Source: Chloroflexota bacterium
GTDB lineage: Bacteria > Chloroflexota > Limnocylindria > QHBO01
NCBI GenBank assembly: GCA_025699005.1
Contig: JAILWI010000008.1
Location: 1 to 64,000, forward strand
DNA: 64,000 nt
Direction: 5' to 3'
In this document: piece by piece, positions 25,750 to 33,553 of the stretch
How positions within the stretch are numbered: position 1 is the stretch's first letter
Layout: each line of letters begins with the position of its first letter
Program-made: the position numbers and the translations under genes
Notes under the pieces: model-generated
The model's input: the letters and a program-made list of their open reading frames with translations, nothing else
Told to the model about the DNA's origin: nothing
The model's database searches: none

Positions 25750-26471
25750 GGTGTCGCCGCTTCCTGGTCGGCCAGCCAGCGGTCGAACCGGTCGGGCGAC
25801 ACGGCCCGGATCTCGAACACCTGGCGCGAGTGGAGAAGGCCGCAGAACTCGCCGCACTGCCCGCTGTAGGTGCCCTCGTCCTCGATGAGCACGTCGAAGC
25901 GGTTGTCGCGGCTCGGGATCGCGTCGCGCTTGATGAGGAAGTTCGGGATGCTGAACGAATGGACGACGTCGCGGGAGCTGATCATGAAGGCGACGGTGCG
26001 GTCGACCGGCAGCTCGATCGTCGCCGGATCGGCGGCTGTGCCGTTCACGACGACGCCGCTGTCGCGGTACGTGAACTCCCAGCCCCATTGGTAGCCCGCG
26101 ACGTCGACGACGAGATCCGGTTCCTCCGCGCGGGCGTCGACCTGGTTGAGCACGCCGATGGTGAGCACGGCAAGCACCGCCACGAGGAGCGTCGGCACCG
26201 TCCACCACACGACCTCGAAGATGAGCTTCGCGCTCGTCTGGGCGGGAAGCTGGGCGTCGCGCCCGGGCGCACCGCGGTAGCGCAGGATCGTCCAGGCCAG
26301 CAGGCCGATGACGATGACGAACACCCCGGCCGCGGCGATCATGAAGAGGTCGTACAGGCTGGCGACGTCGCGGCCCTGCTCGGTCACCGGGACCGGCAGG
26401 CAGCCGCTGGCGACCAGGGCCAGCGCGCCGAGCAGCACCGTCCGCGAGACTCGCGATGCTCGGTGGCTCAT
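25746..26471 (-). CDS. ctaC: Cytochrome c oxidase subunit II
   Basis: 241 residues. A lipobox-like end of the signal sequence (VASGC, Cys24) suggests a lipidated N-terminus, followed by two membrane helices (about 45-65 and 90-110) and a cupredoxin domain. The CuA site is intact: VVHSFSIPNF (His) and GQCGEFCGLLH (two Cys, Glu, His), plus Met-less end RQVFEI. The aromatic stretch YQWGWEF is the usual electron-entry patch. It accepts electrons, here probably directly from QcrC, and passes them to CtaD. It overlaps ctaD by four bases. Confidence 0.95.
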   Translation of the reverse strand: MSHRASRVSRTVLLGALALVASGCLPVPVTEQGRDVASLYDLFMIAAAGVFVIVIGLLAWTILRYRGAPGRDAQLPAQTSAKLIFEVVWWTVPTLLVAVLAVLTIGVLNQVDARAEEPDLVVDVAGYQWGWEFTYRDSGVVVNGTAADPATIELPVDRTVAFMISSRDVVHSFSIPNFLIKRDAIPSRDNRFDVLIEDEGTYSGQCGEFCGLLHSRQVFEIRAVSPDRFDRWLADQEAATP

Positions 26472-26651
26472 GGCGCCCGCTTCAGCATCCGTGGTGCCAG
26501 TGCATGGTGCGCCGCTCCGGTCGTCGCGTCATGGACCGACGATACCCCCGCGGTGCCAGCCCATGAGCCGCGCGTCGCGCCGGCGGTTGCGCGGCGCATC
26601 GGTTTCGGCGACGATAGCGCCCGCCGCGCTGCGACCACGCGCGGCCTTCGT

Positions 26652-26728
26652 GGTGGCCTTAGCTCAATCGGCAGAGCATCGGATTGTGGCTCCGAAGGTT
26701 ACGGGTTCAAGCCCCGTAGGCCACCCCA
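26652..26728 (+). tRNA. tRNA-His (anticodon GTG)
   Basis: Cloverleaf: acceptor GTGGCCT pairs with AGGCCAC, D arm GCTC/GAGC, anticodon stem TCGGA/TCCGA with loop TTGTGGC, T arm ACGGG-TTCAAGC-CCCGT. The genome supplies the histidine identity pair G-1 (26652) opposite C73 (26725), and the CCA end is encoded (26726-26728). Confidence 0.97.
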
Positions 26729-26772
26729 ACCCTCGCTTCGGACTGGACGGTTCGAGTTTCGAGCCGCCCGAG

Positions 26773-26979
26773 TCAGGGCGTGCTTGTCAGCGCGGTGATG
26801 AGCCAACCTCCGAGAACCACGGCGAGCAGCGCGAACCCGATCCATCGGCCGATCGAGCCGGACCGTGGCCACCCGGGCGACCCTTCGGGCCGCGGGCGAG
26901 CCGACAGCCGTTCGGCCTCGCGTGCCTCGGTCAGGCCGATGATCTCGGACGACGTGTCGCTCCGGCTGTTCCAGGACAT
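26773..26979 (-). CDS. Small single-helix membrane protein
   Basis: 68 residues, unknown function. A polar, Arg/Glu-rich N-terminal half (SEIIGLTEAREAERLSARP) leads to one C-terminal membrane helix (about 45-64, RWIGFALLAVVLGGWLITAL), so it looks like a tail-anchored protein. It is downstream of rhlE on the same strand, with a 164-base gap that holds the open extension described among the findings. Codon usage fits the neighbours. No ribosome-binding site is obvious. Confidence 0.5.
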   Translation of the reverse strand: MSWNSRSDTSSEIIGLTEAREAERLSARPRPEGSPGWPRSGSIGRWIGFALLAVVLGGWLITALTSTP

Positions 26980-27143
26980 GCGGCGATCGTGGGCCAGGTC
27001 ACTGCGCGGGTCAATAGCATCACGAGCCGCTACGGCGTCCAGTCGCGGTCGCGTGGATCGTCGAGAACGCCGCACTCCGGACAGGCGGTCGCCAGGAATC
27101 GGAACCACTCTTCGAGGGCGTGCGCGATGGAAGCTCCGCCGAG

Positions 27144-28478
27144 TCAGCTGCCGGACGTGCGCTCGCCGGGGAGGGCGGTCCAGGAGCCTCGTCCCGATCC
27201 CGTCGACCGCGTCTGGCGCGGGCCGCTTGATCGGTGCGCCGGTCCGGTCCGTCGGTTCGTCGACTGGCGGCTGGCATATCGGGATCCTACTGCGGTCTCG
27301 CCACGGCCATTCGCGGGCGATCGGCCCTCGGCGCGCGGGCGCGGTGCGCTCACGAAGCCGGGGACCTGCTCCACCGGGATCGGCTTGCCGATGAGCTGCT
27401 CGATGTCGCGAAGGTAGGGCAGCTCGCTCTCGGACACGAGCGAGATCGCGACGCCGTCGACGCCGGCACGCCCCGTTCGGCCGATGCGGTGGACGTAGTC
27501 CTCGGCCGATCGCGGCAGGTCGTAGTTCACGACATAGGGGAGGGCGTCGATGTCGATGCCGCGGGCCGCAACCTCGGTCGCCACGAGCACGTGAATCCGT
27601 CCGTCCTTGAAGTCCTCGAGCGCCGCGATGCGCTGGGACTGGGCCCGGTCGCCGTGGATCGCCGCGACGCGGATGCCGTCGCGTGCGAGCTGGTTCGTCA
27701 GCCGATCGGCCCCGTGCTTCGTGCGTACGAAGACGAGCGCCGACGTGACGTGGCCATTCGAGATCAGGTGGCTCAGCGTGGCCTTCTTGTGGGAGTCCTC
27801 GACGCGAAGGACGACGTGATCGACGAGCGCGGTCGTCGAGTTCGGCGGCGTGACCTGCACCGTCGCCGGCTCGCGCAGCAGCGTCTTCGTCAGCCGCTTG
27901 ATCGCCTCGGGGAAGGTCGCGGAGAAGAGGAGGCTCTGTCGCTCCTTCGGCAGCAGCGAGATGATCATTCGGATGTCGTCGATGAAGCCCATGTCGAGCA
28001 TCCGATCGGCCTCGTCGAGGACCAGGAACTCGACCGCGCCGAAGTCGATCGAGCCGCGCCACACGAGATCGAGCAGGCGGCCGGGGGTGGCGACGACGAT
28101 CTCTGCACCCGCATCGAGCTCGCGGAGCTGATCGGGCAGGCTCGCGCCACCGTAGACCGCGACGGAGCGCAGCGGTGCGTGCTTGCCGTAGGTCTGGACG
28201 CTCTCCTCGACCTGGATCGCCAGCTCGCGGGTGGGGACCAGGATCAGGGCGCGGACGGCCCGCCGATCGAGCTCGACGGGTGACTCGTGCAGCCGCTGGA
28301 GAATCGGCAGCACGAAGGCCGCCGTCTTGCCGGTGCCGGTCTGGGCGCCGGCCATGAGGTCGCGTCCGGCCAGGACGATCGGGATCGCCTCGGTCTGGAC
28401 CGGGGTGGGCGTGTCGTAGCCGGAATCGGCGATGGCACGCAGCAGTTCGGGACGCAGCCCGAGCTCGGAAAAGGACAT
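27144..28478 (-). CDS. rhlE: DEAD-box RNA helicase, RhlE type
   Basis: 444 residues. All DEAD-box motifs are visible: Q motif (FSELGLRPELLRAI...PTPVQTEAIP), I AQTGTGKT, Ia PTRELAIQ, GG, Ib TPGRLLD, II DEAD, III SAT, IV ALVFVRTK, V VATEVAARGIDID and VI HRIGRTGRAG. The first ~375 residues are the two RecA domains; the tail is basic and Ser/Arg-rich, probably for RNA binding. RhlE proteins help ribosome assembly, RNA decay and cold growth. A CAGGAG Shine-Dalgarno lies 5 bases before the ATG. The TGA stop is followed by C and an unusually coding-like extension. Confidence 0.94.
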   Translation of the reverse strand: MSFSELGLRPELLRAIADSGYDTPTPVQTEAIPIVLAGRDLMAGAQTGTGKTAAFVLPILQRLHESPVELDRRAVRALILVPTRELAIQVEESVQTYGKHAPLRSVAVYGGASLPDQLRELDAGAEIVVATPGRLLDLVWRGSIDFGAVEFLVLDEADRMLDMGFIDDIRMIISLLPKERQSLLFSATFPEAIKRLTKTLLREPATVQVTPPNSTTALVDHVVLRVEDSHKKATLSHLISNGHVTSALVFVRTKHGADRLTNQLARDGIRVAAIHGDRAQSQRIAALEDFKDGRIHVLVATEVAARGIDIDALPYVVNYDLPRSAEDYVHRIGRTGRAGVDGVAISLVSESELPYLRDIEQLIGKPIPVEQVPGFVSAPRPRAEGRSPANGRGETAVGSRYASRQSTNRRTGPAHRSSGPRQTRSTGSGRGSWTALPGERTSGS

Positions 28479-28724
28479 GAATCTCCTGACGTCGACGCAC
28501 CCGCCGCAGCGGGCCCGGTCAGGCGAAGTGGTACGAAGGGTGCGGCCAGCCCGGCGAAACCTTGACGCTGACCGGAGTGTCAGTCGAGCCGGGCATGTGA
28601 GAGCCGCGTAGAACGAATGGAATTGGGTCTGCGCTCCCGGTGTCCGGGCATTTCGCCCCGAGACAGGTGTGCAGCAGCCACGCCAGTGTCCGTTGGCTGG
28701 ATCAGCCTGTCAACCGGACCTCTG

Positions 28725-29096
28725 TCAGTTCGCTTCGGCGACCTCGCAGATGCCAGGATCGGCGTGCGCCTGCTTCGCGGCGTCTCGTTCGGCGTCCAGG
28801 GCTGCTTTGACCTCGGGATGCGCGTCGGAAAGGCAGCAGGAACACGACTCGTACCAGAGTCGCATGCCCTGGTCGATCACGATCGGCGCATCGGTGGGGG
28901 TCGGTGCGTCGTGATGCGACGTGATGAATCGACCTGGATCGGCGGTGAAGTCGTCCATGCAACCACGCCGGCAGAAGAAGTAGCTGTGGCCGTCATGCTC
29001 TGCGACGAGACCATCCTCGATCGCCACGTCGGTGCGGACCAACATGCCACAGACCGGATCTCGGGGCCGTTCGCTCGTCGAGCTATGGGAGTTCAT
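28725..29096 (-). CDS. YHS/TRASH-like metal-binding protein
   Basis: 123 residues. The N-terminal half is a YHS domain: RPRDPVCGMLV near residue 11, HDGHSYFFCRRGC near 40 and DDFTADPGRFI. The DPVCGM and FC...GC cysteines form a metal site usually linked to copper handling. The second half has a further Cys set (ESCSCCLSD, GICEV) not typical of a plain YHS protein. It lies about 2 kb from a CopB-type P-ATPase, so a copper chaperone or sensor role is plausible (inference). The start is supported by a TAGCAT box 7 bases upstream on the minus strand. Confidence 0.8.
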   Translation of the reverse strand: MNSHSSTSERPRDPVCGMLVRTDVAIEDGLVAEHDGHSYFFCRRGCMDDFTADPGRFITSHHDAPTPTDAPIVIDQGMRLWYESCSCCLSDAHPEVKAALDAERDAAKQAHADPGICEVAEAN

Positions 29097-29103
29097 GCGG
29101 ACG

Positions 29104-29109
29104 ATGCTA
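29104..29109 (-). promoter_or_regulatory. Putative leaderless -10 box (YHS protein)
   Basis: Minus-strand TAGCAT, 7 bases before the ATG at 29096, with no Shine-Dalgarno in between. Confidence 0.4.
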
Positions 29110-29159
29110 GCGTCTCGGCGCGACCTGCAGGCGTCTCGGCCGATGTAGAGGTCGACCCG

Positions 29160-29342
29160 CTATCGGCCACTCAGGAAGACGCGGACCAGACCACGCAGCG
29201 CGGCGTCCTCGCTGGAGCGGCGCTCGGCCTCGGAGCGTCGTCGCGCCACCCGCCGCTGGATCACCTCGATGTACTCGATGGTGCCCGCGATGAGCGCGAT
29301 GACGACGAGGGCCTGCGCCAACGTGTGGTGGTCGATTCCCAT
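29160..29342 (-). CDS. Small membrane protein, unknown
   Basis: 60 residues. One N-terminal membrane helix (about 8-28, ALVVIALIAGTIEYIEVI) is followed by a highly charged Arg/Glu helix (RRVARRRSEAERRSSED). Such small membrane proteins with a basic cytoplasmic helix are often missed or left unnamed. The ATG at 29342 was chosen; another ATG lies 9 bases upstream in frame. There is no clear ribosome-binding site, so existence is moderately supported by composition only. Confidence 0.45.
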   Translation of the reverse strand: MGIDHHTLAQALVVIALIAGTIEYIEVIQRRVARRRSEAERRSSEDAALRGLVRVFLSGR

Positions 29343-29415
29343 GCATCGCACGGTCGCAGAGGGGCGGTATTCGGGCCATGACCCGATAGTCCGTCAGTAC
29401 ACCCCGTGAGGCGGA

Positions 29416-30273
29416 TCAGCCCGATGCCACCATTGCTACGGCGGCCACTGCCATCGCGAGGCCAAGCGCCTGGGATCGATGCACCCGCTCGTGAAGCACG
29501 ATCGCGGCGAGCAGCACGGTGAAGGCCGGATAGAGCGAGGACAGCACCGAGGCCACCGTCAGCAGGCCCGCCTGCGTCGCGAACAGGAACATCACGGCGG
29601 CCGCGGCGGCCGTCCCGCCCACCACGATCCCCCCGATGCTGGCGCGGTCGCGCGGCACCCACGGCTGCCGGAACACGATCGCCAGGCCGATGATGATCGG
29701 GATCGAGATCGCCTCGGCCGCGGCGAGGGGTGCGAGACCGGCGGCGTCCGGGACCTGGCCGAGCGCGGAGAACATCAGGCCGAACCCGAGCCCGGCGAGC
29801 AGGCCGTCGACCGTGCCCGGCGGGATGCCGGTTCGTGCAGGCTCCTCGGCATCGGGTTCGGCGTGCTCGCCTCCCGTGGTGATGAGCCAGATCGCCGGAA
29901 AGGCCAGCGCGATGCCCGCCCACACGATGAGCGGCGGTCGCTCTCCGGTCGCGACACCCACGGCCACCGGCAGCAGCGCCGCCCCGACCGCGGACAGGGG
30001 AGCCACGACGCCCATCCGCCCGCTCGACAGGCCGCGGTAGAGGAACGCCGTGCCGCTGCCGGTGCCGATCCCGGCGAATGCGCCCCAGGCCAGATCGGCA
30101 GCGGTCGGCTCGCCACCGAGGATGAGGGTCGTCGCGCCGATGGCGACCAGGGCCGTGATCTGGGTCACGATCGCGACCGCCCACGCCGATGAGCGGCGCG
30201 ACAGCAGACCGCCGATGAAATCGGACACGCCATACATGAGCGCGGAGCCGAGAGCGAGGGCGACGGTCAGCAT
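29416..30273 (-). CDS. EamA/DMT-family transporter
   Basis: 285 residues, ten predicted membrane helices arranged as two EamA repeats (about 1-135 and 155-285), separated by an acidic loop (HAEPDAEEPA). The repeat signatures include GSALMYGVSDFIGGLL and SSLYPAFTVLLAAIVLHERV, where the LHE-R segment near helix 9-10 is typical. It likely exports or exchanges a metabolite; the substrate is unknown. The ATG at 30273 is preceded by a TAGACT box at 8 bases. Divergent from the LysR gene 66 bases away, so LysR may control it (inference). Confidence 0.85.
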   Translation of the reverse strand: MLTVALALGSALMYGVSDFIGGLLSRRSSAWAVAIVTQITALVAIGATTLILGGEPTAADLAWGAFAGIGTGSGTAFLYRGLSSGRMGVVAPLSAVGAALLPVAVGVATGERPPLIVWAGIALAFPAIWLITTGGEHAEPDAEEPARTGIPPGTVDGLLAGLGFGLMFSALGQVPDAAGLAPLAAAEAISIPIIIGLAIVFRQPWVPRDRASIGGIVVGGTAAAAAVMFLFATQAGLLTVASVLSSLYPAFTVLLAAIVLHERVHRSQALGLAMAVAAVAMVASG

Positions 30274-30281
30274 GCCGGCGC

Positions 30282-30331
30282 AGTCTACCGAGCCCCGCGC
30301 AGCGGGGACGTGGCCATGCCCCATCTACAAT
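30282..30331. promoter_or_regulatory. Divergent promoter pair of DMT transporter and LysR regulator
   Basis: Minus strand: TAGACT (30282-30287), 8 bases before the ATG at 30273. Plus strand: TACAAT (30326-30331), 8 bases before the GTG at 30340. A LysR regulator bound here could control both genes. Confidence 0.45.
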
Positions 30332-30339
30332 CTGGAGTT

Positions 30340-31260
30340 GTGGGTCGAAACGTGACGAGTCGTCAGCCTCCCGACTGGCTGGAGCTGCGAGACTTGCGCT
30401 ACTTCGTGGCGGTCGCGGAGGAGCTGAACTTCACGCGTGCCGCGGAGCGTCTGCACCTCGCGCAGCAGGCGTTGAGCTCGGCGATTCGCAACCTCGAGCA
30501 GGATCTCGGTACGCGCCTGTTCACGCGCAGCACGCGGCACGTGGCGCTCACCACGGCGGGAGAGGCATTCCTGGCCGGCGCTCGTCGAGCTCTCGACAGT
30601 GCCGCGGAAGCGGTGGAGCTCGTCGAGCGCGTCGGATCGGGCAGGTCGGGCCGGCTGGTCATCGGCTTCTCGACCGGTGCCGGCTCGGTTCCCGAGGTGC
30701 GGGACGTCATCCGCCGGTTCAGCACCATGGCTCCGGATGTCGACATCCGGCTCATCGAGCACGACTTCGGCGATCCCATGGCCGGGCTCTCCGATGGCAG
30801 CTCGCAGCTGGCATTCGTGTTCGCGCCGCTGGCCGACGATCGGCTCGAGGCGCTCACGATCTTCGCGGACACGCGCCATGCCGCCCTTCCGATGGACCAT
30901 GCGCTGGCCGCTCGCACGGAGCTCCGCGCCGAAGACCTGACCGGCCTCGCCTGGCTTCGGGTTCCGGCGCCCGACTCGGCGTGGACACGCTTTTGGTTCC
31001 GACACCCGCTCGGCGAGTCGCAGCCCGGCGCCGAGATCCGCACGGCCGACGAGTGGGTCTCCGCCATCGAGTCCGGCCGGGGTGTCGCGTTCACGATGCC
31101 GACGGTCATGGCCAACTTCCCGAACACCCGCATCGTGACGCGGCCGGTCATCGACCTCGAGCCCGGCGGCGTCGTTCTTGCGTGGGTCGGGGACGACGAC
31201 GATCCGATTGTGCGGTCATTCGTCGCGTCGGCTCGTGCGTTCGTCGCCGCCCGAGATTGA
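30340..31260 (+). CDS. LysR-family transcriptional regulator
   Basis: 306 residues. The N-terminal winged HTH is textbook: ELRDLRYFVAVAEELNFTRA, AERLHLAQQALSSAIRNLEQ, LGTRLFTRSTRHVALTTAGE. It is followed by a linker helix and a substrate-binding effector domain (from about residue 95). The effector is unknown; LysR proteins usually bind a small molecule and act on a divergent gene, here the DMT transporter. The GTG at 30340 was preferred because TACAAT lies 8 bases upstream. A GTG at 30310 is possible, but it would start before that promoter. Confidence 0.9.
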   Translation: MGRNVTSRQPPDWLELRDLRYFVAVAEELNFTRAAERLHLAQQALSSAIRNLEQDLGTRLFTRSTRHVALTTAGEAFLAGARRALDSAAEAVELVERVGSGRSGRLVIGFSTGAGSVPEVRDVIRRFSTMAPDVDIRLIEHDFGDPMAGLSDGSSQLAFVFAPLADDRLEALTIFADTRHAALPMDHALAARTELRAEDLTGLAWLRVPAPDSAWTRFWFRHPLGESQPGAEIRTADEWVSAIESGRGVAFTMPTVMANFPNTRIVTRPVIDLEPGGVVLAWVGDDDDPIVRSFVASARAFVAARD

Positions 31261-31359
31261 CAAGTGGCAATGGTGATCCCAGCCACGACAGGTGTTTCAC
31301 AGCGGAGCCGGCTCGGGCGAGAGTCAGGGCAATGACCAGCCCGCCCAGGAGCCGATCCG

Positions 31360-33477
31360 ATGACCACCGACACGATTGCACCAGGATCTCAGCACAGGAA
31401 CGAACCGATGGACCATTCAACCCACGCTGACTCGGCCCCGGCGACGGGCCACGCCGACCACGCGAAGCACGACAAGCACGCCGGACACGACCCCGATGCC
31501 TTCCGGCGTCAGTTCTGGCTCGTCGCGCTGCTGACCATCCCGATCGTGATCTGGAGCCACGAGGTCCAGATGTGGCTCGGCTTCACGGCGCCGGAGTTCC
31601 CCGGTTCCGACTGGATCGCGCCGATCCTCGGCACCATCGTCTTCCTCTACGGCGGCCGGGTATTCCTCGAAGGAGCTCGGACCGAGATCGGCGATCGGCA
31701 GCCGGGAATGATGACGCTCATCAGCATGGCCATCGTCGTCGCCTTCGTGACCAGCTGGGCGGCGACCCTCGGCGTCTTCGAGATCGACGTATGGTGGGAG
31801 CTCGCGACCCTGATCACGGTCATGAGCCTGGGTCACTGGATCGAGATGCGCTCGATCATGCAGGCGCGCGGCGCGCTGAGCGCGCTGGCCGAGCTCCTCC
31901 CCGATGAGGCGGAGCGCGTGACCGATGGGGGACTCGAGACCGTGAAGACGGCCGAGCTTGGCATCGGCGACGTGGTCCTCGTTCGACCCGGAGCCCGAGT
32001 ACCTGCCGATGGAGAGGTCGTCGACGGCGTCGCCGATGTCGACGAGTCGATGATCAGCGGCGAATCGCGGCCCGTGACCAAGGAGCCGGGTGATCCGGCG
32101 GTGGCGGGGACGGTGGCGGCCGGCGGCAGCCTGCGTATCCGGATCACGGCCGTGGGCGAGGGGACCGCACTGTCTGGAATCATGCGCCTCGTGGCCGAGG
32201 CCCAGGCCTCGAACAGCCGTGCGCAGGCGCTCGCCGACCGGGCGGCGGCGATCCTCTTCTACGTGGCCCTCGTAGCCGGGGTGCTCACGCTCGGAATCTG
32301 GACGCTGCTCGGCAACCCCGAGGAGGCGCTGATCCGAACCGCGACGGTCCTCGTCATCGCGTGCCCGCATGCCCTGGGCCTCGCGATCCCGCTCGTCATC
32401 GCGATCAGCACGACGCTGGGGGCGCGGAACGGCCTGCTGGTGAAGGACCGCCTGGCCCTCGAGCGAGCGAAGGACATCCGCACCGTGATCTTCGACAAGA
32501 CCGGCACGCTGACGCGCGGTGAGCCGGTGCTGTCCGCCGTGGCATCCGCCCCGGGCGTGGAGGACGGCGAGGTGCTGGCGCTCGCGGCCGGCGTCGAGGC
32601 GGACAGCGAGCATCCCCTGGCTCGGGCGATCGTCGCCGGCGCAAACGACCGGGACGTGGAACCAAGAACTGCCAGCGGATTCGAAAATCTTGCCGGCCGC
32701 GGGGCGAAGGCGACCGTCGGCGGTGAGGTCGTCCATGTCGGGGGGCCGCGCCTTCTCGAGGAGCTGGGGATGACGTCACCATCGGCGCTCGAGGGCGTGA
32801 CCGCCGGCTGGGCGGGGGCGGGCCGCACCGTCATGAGCGTCATCCGGGGCGACCGGGTCATCGGCGCCATCAGCGTCGAGGACGAGATCCGGCCGGAGTC
32901 GGTGGAGGCCGTGAAGCGGCTCCACGAGCTGGGCGTTCGCGTAGCGATGATCACGGGCGACTCGCAGGCCGTCGCCGATTCGGTTGCCCAGCGCATCGGG
33001 ATCGACGAGGTGGCGGCGCAGGTGCTCCCGGCAGACAAGGCTGCGGCGGTGCGTCGGTTCCAGTCCGGCGGCGAGAAGGTGGCGATGGTGGGTGACGGCG
33101 TGAACGACGCGCCTGCCCTGGCCCAGGCCGATGTCGGCATCGCCATCGGCGCGGGGACCGACGTTGCCGTCGAGTCTGCGGGCATCGTGCTCGTCAGCGA
33201 CGACCCGCGGGACGTCGTCGGCGCCATCGAGCTGTCGCGCGCCAGCTATCGGAAGATGGTTCAGAACCTCATCTGGGCGACGGGATACAACGCCCTGGCG
33301 ATCCCCGTCGCGGCAGGGCTCTTCGCGCCCTGGGGCTTCATCCTGCCGATGAGCGTCGGCGCCCTGGCGATGAGCATCTCGACCATCGTCGTCGCGGCGA
33401 ACGCACAGCTGCTGCGCGGTCTGAGGCTGCGGGCTCGGCCCGCGGCCCCGGCCGGTAGTCCGGTCGCCGCCACCTAG
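31360..33477 (+). CDS. copB: Copper-exporting P1B-type ATPase, CopB (CPH) class
   Basis: 705 residues. There is no N-terminal MXCXXC domain; instead a His/Asp-rich region (residues 20-50, with HADHAKHDKHAGHD) precedes eight membrane helices. The transmembrane metal site is ACPHALGL (Cys335-Pro-His337), the hallmark of the P1B-3/CopB class. The actuator motif is SGESRPV, the phosphorylation site DKTGTL (Asp379), the nucleotide-domain HP is in SEHPLARA and the hinge is GDGVNDAPAL. It pumps copper or silver out of the cytoplasm. An in-frame ATG at residue 17 could be the actual start; a CAGGAG lies 8 bases before the chosen ATG. Confidence 0.94.
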   Translation: MTTDTIAPGSQHRNEPMDHSTHADSAPATGHADHAKHDKHAGHDPDAFRRQFWLVALLTIPIVIWSHEVQMWLGFTAPEFPGSDWIAPILGTIVFLYGGRVFLEGARTEIGDRQPGMMTLISMAIVVAFVTSWAATLGVFEIDVWWELATLITVMSLGHWIEMRSIMQARGALSALAELLPDEAERVTDGGLETVKTAELGIGDVVLVRPGARVPADGEVVDGVADVDESMISGESRPVTKEPGDPAVAGTVAAGGSLRIRITAVGEGTALSGIMRLVAEAQASNSRAQALADRAAAILFYVALVAGVLTLGIWTLLGNPEEALIRTATVLVIACPHALGLAIPLVIAISTTLGARNGLLVKDRLALERAKDIRTVIFDKTGTLTRGEPVLSAVASAPGVEDGEVLALAAGVEADSEHPLARAIVAGANDRDVEPRTASGFENLAGRGAKATVGGEVVHVGGPRLLEELGMTSPSALEGVTAGWAGAGRTVMSVIRGDRVIGAISVEDEIRPESVEAVKRLHELGVRVAMITGDSQAVADSVAQRIGIDEVAAQVLPADKAAAVRRFQSGGEKVAMVGDGVNDAPALAQADVGIAIGAGTDVAVESAGIVLVSDDPRDVVGAIELSRASYRKMVQNLIWATGYNALAIPVAAGLFAPWGFILPMSVGALAMSISTIVVAANAQLLRGLRLRARPAAPAGSPVAAT

Positions 33478-33478
33478 A

Positions 33479-33496
33479 TAGTTGCATGTGCAACTA
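33479..33496. promoter_or_regulatory. Palindromic operator, MarR type, overlapping the -35 of the LLM duo operon
   Basis: TAGTTGCATGTGCAACTA: two perfect 8-base arms around TG. It covers the -35 (TTGCAT, 33482-33487). This form of palindrome is common for MarR-family repressors. Binding would block RNA polymerase. Confidence 0.65.
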
Positions 33497-33510
33497 GTGT
33501 GCGGTAGCAT
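33482..33510 (+). promoter_or_regulatory. Promoter of the LLM monooxygenase/FMN reductase operon
   Basis: -35 TTGCAT (33482-33487), 17-base spacer, -10 TAGCAT (33505-33510). The leader to the ATG at 33554 is roughly 37 bases and holds CCAGGAA before the start. Confidence 0.55.
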
Positions 33511-33553
33511 GACGGCACCGTCCACCCGAGATACAGGAAAGCCCAGGAACAAC

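Noticed and set aside
26653-26725. Integration site of a mobile element at tRNA-His (and at tRNA-Arg, 49778-49854)
   Set aside because: No integrase and no repeated 3' tRNA end nearby.
31261-31359. Copper-responsive operator (CueR/CsoR/CopY) before copB
   Set aside because: No convincing palindrome of those families found in the gap.
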